A DNA stretch of 64,000 nucleotides from JAZKJD01 sp040384585 (GTDB lineage Bacteria > Pseudomonadota > Gammaproteobacteria > Diplorickettsiales > Diplorickettsiaceae), in the NCBI GenBank assembly GCA_040384585.1, contig JAZKJD010000019.1, positions 1 to 64,000 on the forward strand, given 5' to 3'. A program made the position numbers and the translations under genes. The notes under the pieces were generated by a model, which was given only the letters and a program-made list of their open reading frames with translations, was not told where the DNA came from and did no database searches. Below, piece after piece: positions 45,438 to 52,727 of this stretch; position 1 is the stretch's first letter; every line of letters starts with the position of its first letter.

Positions 45438-46074
45438 ACGCTTTTTTAACTTGAGCAAACTCCAATTCAACTGGCGTAGAACGGCCAAAAATAATAACGG
45501 ATACGCGTAAGCGATTTTTTTCATAATTGACCTCTTCAACTTCCCCATTAAAATCAGCAAAAGGCCCATCTACTACACGTACCACTTCTCCCACCTCAAA
45601 TAAAACCTTAGGTCGCGGCTTGTCAACTCCTTCTTGCATTCGTTGTAGGATTTTATCCACTTCTTTCACGCTAAGTGGAACCGGCTTATCACTGGTGCCA
45701 CCAATAAACTTAACAACACCCGGCGTCTTTTGTACGAGATACCAGCTGTCTTCATCCATTTCCATTTCCACCAACACATAACCAGGATAAAATTTCCGCG
45801 CTGTTTTACGTTTTTGACCTTGCCGTATCTCTACAACTTCTTCAGTAGGAACAATAATCTGGCCAAATTTTTGCGTAAGATTTCCCTGCTGAATACGATC
45901 ATTTAACGCTTCTAACACTTTACGCTCATAGCCTGAACGCGCCTGGAGAACATACCAATGCATTTTATTGAGCGCTACTTTTTTGTCTACGGCTTCCGAA
46001 GGTTTCTTAGAAGGATCATCTTGAACCGCTTCCGCTTTTAACCGAGAGTGAAGATCTGATTTTTTTTCTGCCAT
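45436..46074 (-). CDS. nusG: transcription termination/antitermination factor NusG
   Basis: 212 aa. The NGN domain begins at HWYVLQARSGYERKV near residue 39 and the C-terminal KOW domain is FEVGEVVRVVDGPFADFNGEVEEV. About 25 extra charged residues precede the NGN domain compared with E. coli. NusG links RNA polymerase to Rho and to ribosomal S10. Confidence 0.97.
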   Translation of the reverse strand: MAEKKSDLHSRLKAEAVQDDPSKKPSEAVDKKVALNKMHWYVLQARSGYERKVLEALNDRIQQGNLTQKFGQIIVPTEEVVEIRQGQKRKTARKFYPGYVLVEMEMDEDSWYLVQKTPGVVKFIGGTSDKPVPLSVKEVDKILQRMQEGVDKPRPKVLFEVGEVVRVVDGPFADFNGEVEEVNYEKNRLRVSVIIFGRSTPVELEFAQVKKA

Positions 46075-46092
46075 AGTGATAACTATCCCCTT

Positions 46093-46464
46093 CTACCCTG
46101 TTAAAAAAGCAACGGCCCATAATAAGAAACTATCAACAGCCCATAAAAATAAACCCGCCAGCACTACCATGGCCATAACAAGGATCGTTGTACGTATAGT
46201 CTCTTGTCGAGTTGGCCAAACAACCTTATGTAATTCGGCGCGCGAAGCCTGGGAAAATACCCAAAGACGCCGCCCTTGTGTTGTATAAAAAAATATGCAG
46301 ACAAGAATAAACGCTACTATTATCCAAGCTATTAATCGAATAGCAATAGGCTGATGCGAAAAACGATAATTTATACTGATAGCCAGTATAAAACCGACGA
46401 CTATGACCGACCATAGGAAAACATCTTTTTTTGATGCCTTACTTTCAAGTTTTGTGTTCTTCAT
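46093..46464 (-). CDS. secE: preprotein translocase subunit SecE
   Basis: 123 aa with three membrane segments (FLWSVIVVGFILAISI, AWIIVAFILVCIFFY, TILVMAMVVLAGLFLWAV), like the long E. coli form. The conserved ELHKVVWPTRQET amphipathic helix is present. It clamps SecY. It lies 18 bases upstream of nusG and just after the tRNA cluster. Confidence 0.95.
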   Translation of the reverse strand: MKNTKLESKASKKDVFLWSVIVVGFILAISINYRFSHQPIAIRLIAWIIVAFILVCIFFYTTQGRRLWVFSQASRAELHKVVWPTRQETIRTTILVMAMVVLAGLFLWAVDSFLLWAVAFLTG

Positions 46465-46480
46465 CTTACCTAGTTGTATC

Positions 46481-46556
46481 TGGCAGGCCAGGAGGGAATC
46501 GAACCCCCAACCTGCGGTTTTGGAGACCGCCGCTCTGCCAATTGAGCTACTGGCCT
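46481..46556 (-). tRNA. tRNA-Trp (CCA)
   Basis: On the minus strand AGGCCAG pairs with CTGGCCT, followed by GCCA. The anticodon loop is TCTCCAAAACC (CCA). The CCA tail is encoded. Confidence 0.97.
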
Positions 46557-46564
46557 AAACATCC

Positions 46565-46640
<76 letters not shown>

Positions 46641-46673
46641 AGCGATTTAGGGACAGAACCTAATGAACCCATG

Positions 46674-46747
46674 TGGAGCGGGTGATGGGAATCGAACCCA
46701 CGCAATCAGCTTGGAAGGCTGAAGTTCTACCACTGAACTACACCCGC
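46674..46747 (-). tRNA. tRNA-Gly (TCC)
   Basis: Acceptor strands GCGGGTG/CACCCGC with encoded CCA. The anticodon loop is GCCTTCCAAGC (TCC), the same isoacceptor as glyT in the E. coli tufB cluster. Confidence 0.97.
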
Positions 46748-46824
46748 AAAGTGTTAAACTTATGAAAAAACTGTCTTTTTACAACACGTTCAAACGCAAT
46801 AAAATAGTTGTTCCAATAAATTTC

Positions 46825-46909
<85 letters not shown>

Positions 46910-46925
46910 ACAAAATTGAGGGGGC

Positions 46926-46955
46926 TATTTTGCGAAAGTCAAGGCTAGATGTCAA
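46926..46955 (-). promoter_or_regulatory. promoter of the tRNA cluster
   Basis: TTGACA (46950-46955, minus strand) and AAAATA (46926-46931) are 18 bases apart, followed by the GC-rich discriminator GCCCCC and, soon after, the 5' end of tRNA-Tyr at 46909. The -10 is a weak match; the -35 and discriminator are typical of stable-RNA promoters. Confidence 0.65.
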
Positions 46956-46974
46956 CAACTATTATCATTAGAAT

Positions 46975-47121
46975 ATACCGCTCGTACTTGAAGATGCGAG
47001 TCTTTAAAGATTTGAGCGAGCGGTATACCCTGTCACATGACGGGCACAAGCCGCGCTTGCGCACCGTCATCCAAGGAGAGAATCGCGATTCTCTCCTTGG
47101 AAATCCTCATCGCGAAAAGAA
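46975..47121. repeat. family B mosaic repeat, 147-bp copy
   Basis: It is almost identical to 52400-52545. It consists of ATACCGCTCG/CGAGCGGTAT inverted arms, CACATGACGGGCACAAGCC, a CGCTTGCGCACCGTCATCC segment, the CCAAGGAGAGAATC hairpin and GGAAATCCTCATCGCGAAAAGAA. It lies between the tRNA cluster and the MarC-family gene. Confidence 0.9.
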
Positions 47122-47122
47122 T

Positions 47123-47155
47123 GTCCTTGAAGTTGCTATTCGCAACTTCAAGGAC
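47123..47155. repeat. 14-bp-arm hairpin continuing the mosaic repeat
   Basis: GTCCTTGAAGTTGC (47123-47136) and its exact reverse complement (47142-47155) enclose a five-base loop. The inner part, GAAGTTGC/GCAACTTC, is shared with the second hairpin at 42305-42328. The text on to 47312 holds a further loose palindrome (TTTTCGG at 47183, CCGAAAA at 47264) and no gene. Confidence 0.8.
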
Positions 47156-47312
47156 AATGGGTATATACTCTTCGCACTTTAATTTTCGGACTGCGTTTCC
47201 GCTCAGCTCGCAATCCTCATGTATCTTGTATACACTCCGGCTGCTTCGCCTTCGCGGCGCCTTGCCGAAAATCAAATTGCTGTGAGCATACATTAGAAAC
47301 TAAAGTAATTTA

Positions 47313-47906
47313 ATGAACATCTACTCTGCCGCCGTCACAATTTTTCTAGTGATGGACCCCTTAGGAAATATTCCCGTTTTCCTTTCACTACTTAAACAAG
47401 TTGAGCAGCAACGGCGCACGCGAATTATTTTACGTGAAAGCTTGATTGCATTTAGCATTCTTACACTTTTTTTATTTTGCGGAAAAACAATTCTACATAG
47501 CTTAAATATTAGTGAAGAAGCGCTAGGTGTTACCGGTGGAATTATCCTATTTTTGATTGCCATCAAAATGTTATTTCCTAGCGCCAACCGTTTTACGGCT
47601 GATGATAGCCTAGGAGAACCCTTCATCGTCCCAATGGCAATTCCACTAATAGCAGGCCCTTCCGCCATGACAACGCTTATTTTGTTTGCCAGCCAGGCGC
47701 CAAAACAAATGGGCCATTGGTTTATGGCCTTAACACTCGCTTCCTTAGTATCCACTCTTACCCTATTATGCGCTACACCATTGCAAAAGCTATTAGGCCC
47801 TAAAGTCATTGCGGCATTGGAACGTTTAATGGGAATGATATTAACCACGATTGCCATACAAATGTTTTTAACTGGCGTAGGAATGTACTTTAAAAGTATC
47901 ACGTAA
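47313..47906 (+). CDS. MarC/YhgN-family integral membrane protein
   Basis: 197 aa with six hydrophobic helices. The N-terminal FLVMDPLGNIPVFLSLL and the central VPMAIPLIAGPSAMTTLILF are signatures of the MarC family (UPF0056). Function is unknown; despite the name the family is not firmly linked to antibiotic resistance. No strong Shine-Dalgarno sequence precedes the ATG. It converges with the ornithine aminotransferase gene and they share a hairpin terminator. Confidence 0.88.
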   Translation: MNIYSAAVTIFLVMDPLGNIPVFLSLLKQVEQQRRTRIILRESLIAFSILTLFLFCGKTILHSLNISEEALGVTGGIILFLIAIKMLFPSANRFTADDSLGEPFIVPMAIPLIAGPSAMTTLILFASQAPKQMGHWFMALTLASLVSTLTLLCATPLQKLLGPKVIAALERLMGMILTTIAIQMFLTGVGMYFKSIT

Positions 47907-47917
47907 GAAGTGAGTGA

Positions 47918-47942
47918 GCCCAGCTTCGCCGGGCACCATTTT
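47918..47942. terminator. hairpin terminator between the convergent MarC-family and ornithine aminotransferase genes
   Basis: GCCCAGC TTC GCCGGGC forms a seven-pair stem with one mismatch and a three-base loop, followed on the plus strand by ACCATTTT. It fills the 34-base gap between the two stop codons. Confidence 0.65.
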
Positions 47943-49194
47943 ATATCAGTACATTTTTTACTATTTGTATAGCATCATCCAATTGCTCTTTACTAATCAC
48001 TAAAGGAGGCGCAAAGCGAATAACCGTATCATGTGTTTCATAACTTAGTAAGCCTTCTGCAAGCAACTTCAAACAAACGTCCCGTCCTTTCGCATAACGC
48101 GGATCAAGCTCTACCCCTATAAATAAACCTTTACCACGAATTTCTTTGATGCAGGGCGTGTCTAATGTTAGTAAGGATTGATAGAAATAGTTTCCCAACA
48201 CTTCTGAACGTTGAATCAAACCCTCATCAAATAATATTTCTAGCGCCTGTAAAGCCACAGTAGCCGCTAAGGGATTCCCCCCAAACGTACTACCATGATC
48301 ACCGGGTGTAAAAACGTCCATGACTTCACGCTTGCTCAAAAATAAGGATACAGGGAGTAATCCACCTCCTAAAGCCTTCCCTAAAATCAAACCATCCGGC
48401 TTCACTTGTTCATGCTCACAGGCCAAGAAACGGCCTGTTCTCCCTAGACCGGTTTGAATTTCATCTAAAATCAATAAAACGTTGTTCTTGTTACAAAGCT
48501 CAGCGGCTTTTTTCAGATAACCCGTAGGCGGAACCACAATCCCTCGCTCACCTTGTATCGGCTCAACGAGAAATGCAGCGGTATGTGGTGACATCGCTTT
48601 TGATAACGCTTCTAGATCAGCATAAGGGATAACTTTAAATCCGGGTGCAAAAGGACCAAAACCCAATTGATATTGCGGCTTGGAAGATAGTCCTACTACC
48701 GTCGTGGTCCGCCCATGGAAATTCCCTTTACAAACAATAATTTCAGCTCGATCCTTTGGAACCTGTTTAACCGTATATGCCCATTTCCTGGCCGCTTTTA
48801 TCGCTGTTTCCACCGCCTCAACGCCGGTGTTCATGGGTAATGCACAATCCATTTTCGTTAATTCACAAATACGTTGTAAAAAAACCCCTAATCTATCGCT
48901 ATAAAAAGCACGTGAACAAATGGCCAAGCGTTGTGCTTGCTCGGTTAAGGTGTTCACTAAACGAGGATGGCAATGGCCATGACTCACCGCCGAATAAGCA
49001 CTCATCATATCGATATAGCGCTTTCCTGCCGTATCCCAAAGGTAGGCACCCAAGCCACGACTTAATACGACCGGTAACGGATCATAGTTGGCTGCCCCAT
49101 AATGCTTTTCCAATTGCATTACTTTATTTATTTGAGTTGTAGTCGTTGATTTAACGGAACTAACGGAACCAATCAGTGCGTCATGGTTTTGCAT
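47941..49194 (-). CDS. rocD: ornithine aminotransferase
   Basis: 417 aa. This PLP enzyme of the class III aminotransferases converts ornithine and 2-oxoglutarate to glutamate-5-semialdehyde and glutamate. The PLP lysine is K273 in LILGKALGGG; DEIQTGLGRTG is at 244-254 and MNTGVEAVETAIK at 121-133. HGSTFGGNPLAA-type residues follow. A GGAGAG nine bases before the ATG supports the start, leaving a 25-residue N-terminal extension. It lies six bases after arginase on the same strand, so the pair converts arginine to a precursor of proline and glutamate. Confidence 0.93.
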   Translation of the reverse strand: MQNHDALIGSVSSVKSTTTTQINKVMQLEKHYGAANYDPLPVVLSRGLGAYLWDTAGKRYIDMMSAYSAVSHGHCHPRLVNTLTEQAQRLAICSRAFYSDRLGVFLQRICELTKMDCALPMNTGVEAVETAIKAARKWAYTVKQVPKDRAEIIVCKGNFHGRTTTVVGLSSKPQYQLGFGPFAPGFKVIPYADLEALSKAMSPHTAAFLVEPIQGERGIVVPPTGYLKKAAELCNKNNVLLILDEIQTGLGRTGRFLACEHEQVKPDGLILGKALGGGLLPVSLFLSKREVMDVFTPGDHGSTFGGNPLAATVALQALEILFDEGLIQRSEVLGNYFYQSLLTLDTPCIKEIRGKGLFIGVELDPRYAKGRDVCLKLLAEGLLSYETHDTVIRFAPPLVISKEQLDDAIQIVKNVLI

Positions 49195-49200
49195 AAGGGT

Positions 49201-50082
49201 TTACTCTCCAAAAATACTTAACACTATCTTATGAATTAATTGCTCAGTCTTATTATCTTCATCAAGATAGGGATTATATTCAACAATTTCTAAACCGAGT
49301 AGTTGTTTTTCTTGCCGCAATAACGTCAAAGCTTGACATAAATCTTTCCCGGCAATCCCATCCGGTTCTGGCACGCCTACGCCGGGTGCATCGTTGGGGT
49401 CAATTGCATCTAAGTCTAAACTCACACCAAACCCGGCTGTATTTTTCTTAGCACGGGCAATCGCTTCCTGCAATACAACGATTAAGCCTCGCCGTTTAAT
49501 TTCTGGCATTTCATAAATACGTACACCCAAACGGCGTAATAAAGCCGCTTCTTCGCTTTCAAAACTGCGAGCGCCAATCAAACTGAGATGTTCAGGTTTT
49601 AGTTTTGGCTTAGACGTCAAAATTTCCGTTAATGCCACGTCACCATAACCCAATAATGCAGCCAGTGGCATACCATGAATATTGCCACTGGGTGTGGTAT
49701 CAAAGGTATGGCTATCCATGTGCGCATCTATCCAGATTAATCCTAGTGCATTCTCCGTACTCAATTTAGTCGCTGAAACCCCACTCCATGTCCCTATTGC
49801 ACTCGAATGATCGCCACCGATGACTAAAAATGGCTGATCTTGTTCTACTAAATCATGGGTGATTTCTGCCAATTGCCTATTCAGTTCAGCAACTTGAATT
49901 AAACGGTCTTTTGTTGAATCGGCTTGAAGCGCCAACATGGCCTGCCAATGACTATTTAAACCCTGACTTGATAACTTATTTTCAATGTGATGCTCTTTAA
50001 GCTTACGTGGTCCCTCAGCACAACCCGAATTATTAGCCGCTAACCCCGAAGCATAGCCAAGCAATACTAATGACGTTGACAT
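49201..50082 (-). CDS. rocF: arginase
   Basis: 293 aa from MSTSLVLLGYASG (ATG 50080-50082, GGGAG upstream). It hydrolyses arginine to ornithine and urea. The manganese ligands are all visible: H92 in GGDHSS, D119, H121 and D123 in DAHMD, and D223 and D225 in SLDLDAIDP. GVGVPEPDG follows. It forms an operon with ornithine aminotransferase. Agmatinase or formiminoglutamase are alternatives within the ureohydrolase family, but the ornithine aminotransferase partner favours arginase. Confidence 0.92.
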   Translation of the reverse strand: MSTSLVLLGYASGLAANNSGCAEGPRKLKEHHIENKLSSQGLNSHWQAMLALQADSTKDRLIQVAELNRQLAEITHDLVEQDQPFLVIGGDHSSAIGTWSGVSATKLSTENALGLIWIDAHMDSHTFDTTPSGNIHGMPLAALLGYGDVALTEILTSKPKLKPEHLSLIGARSFESEEAALLRRLGVRIYEMPEIKRRGLIVVLQEAIARAKKNTAGFGVSLDLDAIDPNDAPGVGVPEPDGIAGKDLCQALTLLRQEKQLLGLEIVEYNPYLDEDNKTEQLIHKIVLSIFGE

Positions 50083-50162
50083 TATTTTTTTTATCTCCCA
50101 AATTAAGAAATTAAATTTGCAAACTCGTAATTTCAGTCGCCAATAGTATATACTCAAATCGC

Positions 50163-50193
50163 ACGGGAAGAAGCGAATCCCGCTTCTTCCCGT
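50163..50193 (+). promoter_or_regulatory. terminator-like hairpin just upstream of the antiporter gene
   Basis: ACGGGAAGAAGCG (50163-50175) and its exact reverse complement (50181-50193) form a 13-pair stem with a five-base loop. On the plus strand it is followed by ACCTTTTTTTACG, the form of an intrinsic terminator, and the ATG of the antiporter comes 21 bases later. The end TACGAGCGGTATA also matches the family B arm, so this may be a repeat fragment instead of an evolved attenuator. Confidence 0.6.
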
Positions 50194-50214
50194 ACCTTTT
50201 TTTACGAGCGGTAT

Positions 50215-52392
50215 ATGCAAGCACTTGCGCCACTCATCAAGGACCTCGCTGTCATATTAGGCGTTGCCAGTCTGGTTACGCTTTTATTTCAAAAAATAAA
50301 ACAACCCGTTGTGCTAGGTTATCTTCTGTCCGGGATCATAGTAGGCCCTTATGTGCCTCCCCATGACTTGGTTACCGACGTTCCTAGCCTACATACCTTA
50401 TCTGAGCTGGGCGTTATCTTCTTAATGTTTTCTCTGGGTTTAGATTTTAGTTTTCATAAACTGAAACGTGTCGGAACACCCGCTATCGTGACGGGTTTGC
50501 TTGAAGTCATACTGGTATTGGCGATTGGCATTGGCCTAGGAAAGGTTCTCGGCTGGCCCACCTACGATTGTATTTTTTTAGGGGCCGCCCTCTCCATTTC
50601 CTCAACAACCATTATTATTAAGGCCATGGAAGAGCTGGGATTAAAAAATAAACACTTTGCTGAACTGGTATTTGGTATTCTTATTGTGGAAGATCTGCTA
50701 GCCATTTTACTACTGGCAGGTCTTTCTATTGTCGTCGGCACGCATGTACTTTTTTCAGCAAGTCTCATCGACTCCGCTATTAAGCTCTTCATTGTTGTCG
50801 GAAGCTGGTTTTTAGTGGGTTATTTTTTAATTCCTCCTTTAATTCGAAAGTTAGTCAATGTCGCCAACCAAGAAACTCTGACGATTGTATCCGTCGCACT
50901 TTGTTTATTACTCGTTTGTATCGCTGCCTATTTTGGCTATTCCAGTGCGCTCGGTGCATTTATCATGGGCTCAATCCTCGCCGAAACGGATCTGATTACA
51001 TTTATCGAACAATATATGCGACCTATACGCGATATTTTCGCTGCCGTTTTTTTTATTTCGGTAGGAATGCTTATCAATCCGAATATCATTGTTGAACATA
51101 TCGGTATTGTACTGCTGATTTCTGCTGTGACTATCCTTGCTAAAATTTTAACCACAGCAACCGGTGCATTAGCCACAGGACAAAACCTAAGCACTTCTGT
51201 ACGCGCAGGATTTAGCATGGCGCAAATTGGTGAGTTTTCTTTTATCATTGCCGGCTTAGGACTTGCCTTAGAAGTCACCCGGCCCACACTATTCCCTATT
51301 ATTATTGCGGTATCCGCTGTCACAACGTTTACTACGCCTTATCTTATCAAGTCCTCTGCCTACGTCAGCAGAAAACTAGAAAAAAACCTACCCTATTCCA
51401 TAAGCACCTTACTAAATCACTATTCTGTTTTGATTCATCGCTATCTCATGCTTAAGAAAAAACGGGTTATCTATAGCCAGTATATTGCTAGACTCTTGAT
51501 CAACGGGGTAATGGTTGCCATTATTTTCAGCCTCAGCGAAAAATGGATCTTCCCGAAGATCAGCGAATGGATAATAACAATCTATTGGGTGAATACACTA
51601 AGTTGTCTTATTGCCTTGTTACTCGCTTCTCCCTTCATTTGGGGTATGATTTTTGCCTATAAAATTTTCCACTATCGATCACGCGCTGCCATCAAACCCA
51701 TTATTGCAATAGGATGGATATTTACTTTTACCGTCATTACCACGCTGGCTGTCACCTACTTCCATACCTGGTCCATTACGCTTCTTTTAGGATTCATTGC
51801 CTTTATTCTCTTTAGCCTTCTGCACAAACTACTACAAAAATTCTATCCTTGGTTAGAAAAGAGATTTTTAGCTAACATCAAAACACCCACATTACAAGAA
51901 GCCTCAAAAGACGAACTGCTATCCTGGGGAACCAATGTAAAAGGGTCAAATATCAGTAGTAATTACTATTTTATTAACAAAACCCTGGAAGAATTAAATC
52001 TTCATCAACAGTTTGGGATTCATGTGATTGCCCTTTATCGTGGCACTAAAATCATTCTCGCCCCTAAGCATCAAGAAAAAATCCGCCTCTACGACAAATT
52101 ATTTATTCTTGGCAGCGATGAACAAATTGATGCCTTTAGTCAACTTTTACAGGCAAATATTTATCAAGAGGAACTTGAGCTTTATAATTATTTCGAATTA
52201 AAAACCTTCTTACTCGATAAAACACACCCTTTTGTCGGGCTTACTATTGAAAAAGCGATGGAAGAAAATCAGATGGAAGGCATTATATTAGGTCTAGAAC
52301 GCAAAGGAGTCAGAGAGCTCAATCCAAACAAAGACATCGTGTTACAAAAAGATGATCTATTAATCTTGCTCCTTAGTAAACCTCTTACATAG
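50215..52392 (+). CDS. Kef-type monovalent cation:proton antiporter with C-terminal RCK_C domains
   Basis: 725 aa. Residues 1-385 are a Na+/H+ exchanger domain (family CPA2) with VVLGYLLSGIIVGPYVPP and ISSTTIIIKAMEELG. Residues about 425-550 add further hydrophobic helices. The C-terminal region holds two RCK_C (TrkA-C)-like segments, near 600-655 and 660-725. The NAD-binding RCK_N domain of KefB/KefC is not visible, so regulation should differ from the glutathione-gated systems. It acts in the inner membrane in potassium or sodium and pH balance. No clear Shine-Dalgarno sequence precedes the ATG. The gene is divergent from arginase. Confidence 0.88.
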   Translation: MQALAPLIKDLAVILGVASLVTLLFQKIKQPVVLGYLLSGIIVGPYVPPHDLVTDVPSLHTLSELGVIFLMFSLGLDFSFHKLKRVGTPAIVTGLLEVILVLAIGIGLGKVLGWPTYDCIFLGAALSISSTTIIIKAMEELGLKNKHFAELVFGILIVEDLLAILLLAGLSIVVGTHVLFSASLIDSAIKLFIVVGSWFLVGYFLIPPLIRKLVNVANQETLTIVSVALCLLLVCIAAYFGYSSALGAFIMGSILAETDLITFIEQYMRPIRDIFAAVFFISVGMLINPNIIVEHIGIVLLISAVTILAKILTTATGALATGQNLSTSVRAGFSMAQIGEFSFIIAGLGLALEVTRPTLFPIIIAVSAVTTFTTPYLIKSSAYVSRKLEKNLPYSISTLLNHYSVLIHRYLMLKKKRVIYSQYIARLLINGVMVAIIFSLSEKWIFPKISEWIITIYWVNTLSCLIALLLASPFIWGMIFAYKIFHYRSRAAIKPIIAIGWIFTFTVITTLAVTYFHTWSITLLLGFIAFILFSLLHKLLQKFYPWLEKRFLANIKTPTLQEASKDELLSWGTNVKGSNISSNYYFINKTLEELNLHQQFGIHVIALYRGTKIILAPKHQEKIRLYDKLFILGSDEQIDAFSQLLQANIYQEELELYNYFELKTFLLDKTHPFVGLTIEKAMEENQMEGIILGLERKGVRELNPNKDIVLQKDDLLILLLSKPLT

Positions 52393-52399
52393 GCGTCCT

Positions 52400-52545
52400 A
52401 TACCGCTCGTACTTGAAGATGCGAACCTTTAAAGATTTGAGCGAGCGGTATACCCTATCACATGACGGGCACAAGCCGCGCTTGCGCACCGTCATCCAAG
52501 GAGAGAATCGCGATCTCTCCTTGGAAATCCTCATCGCGAAAAGAA
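52400..52545. repeat. family B mosaic repeat, second long copy
   Basis: It is a near-identical partner of 46975-47121, with the ATACCGCTCG/CGAGCGGTAT arms, the ACGGGCACAAGCC segment, and the GGAGAGAATCGCGAT hairpin missing two bases in the loop. It begins eight bases past the antiporter stop codon. The tail from 52547 to 52578 (GTCCCCTTGTCATCACGTTAGA) is a fragment of family C. Confidence 0.9.
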
Positions 52546-52626
52546 AGTCCCCTTGTCATCACGTTAGAGACATAACCTAAATCTCTTCCTTGATGTGAGA
52601 ACAAACTATGCTAGCATAAGGGCTAA

Positions 52627-52699
52627 GTGTGTTGACAATTGTGCTAGGATGAGGGAAAAACGGCTCTTTTTCGCCATCATCGTGCAATTGTCAACACAC
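52627..52699. repeat. 73-bp inverted-repeat element upstream of pcnB
   Basis: The arms GTGTGTTGACAATTG (52627-52641) and CAATTGTCAACACAC (52685-52699) are perfect over 15 bases, with partial complementarity continuing inward. It ends 15 bases before the pcnB Shine-Dalgarno sequence and could fold in the leader of the pcnB mRNA. Confidence 0.75.
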
Positions 52700-52727
52700 C
52701 CATAACAAACCCTAGAGGATAATCACT

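Noticed and set aside
47321..47902. 193-codon frame antisense to the MarC-family gene
   Set aside because: Mirror of a real membrane-protein gene; the plus strand has clear family motifs and the antisense translation does not.
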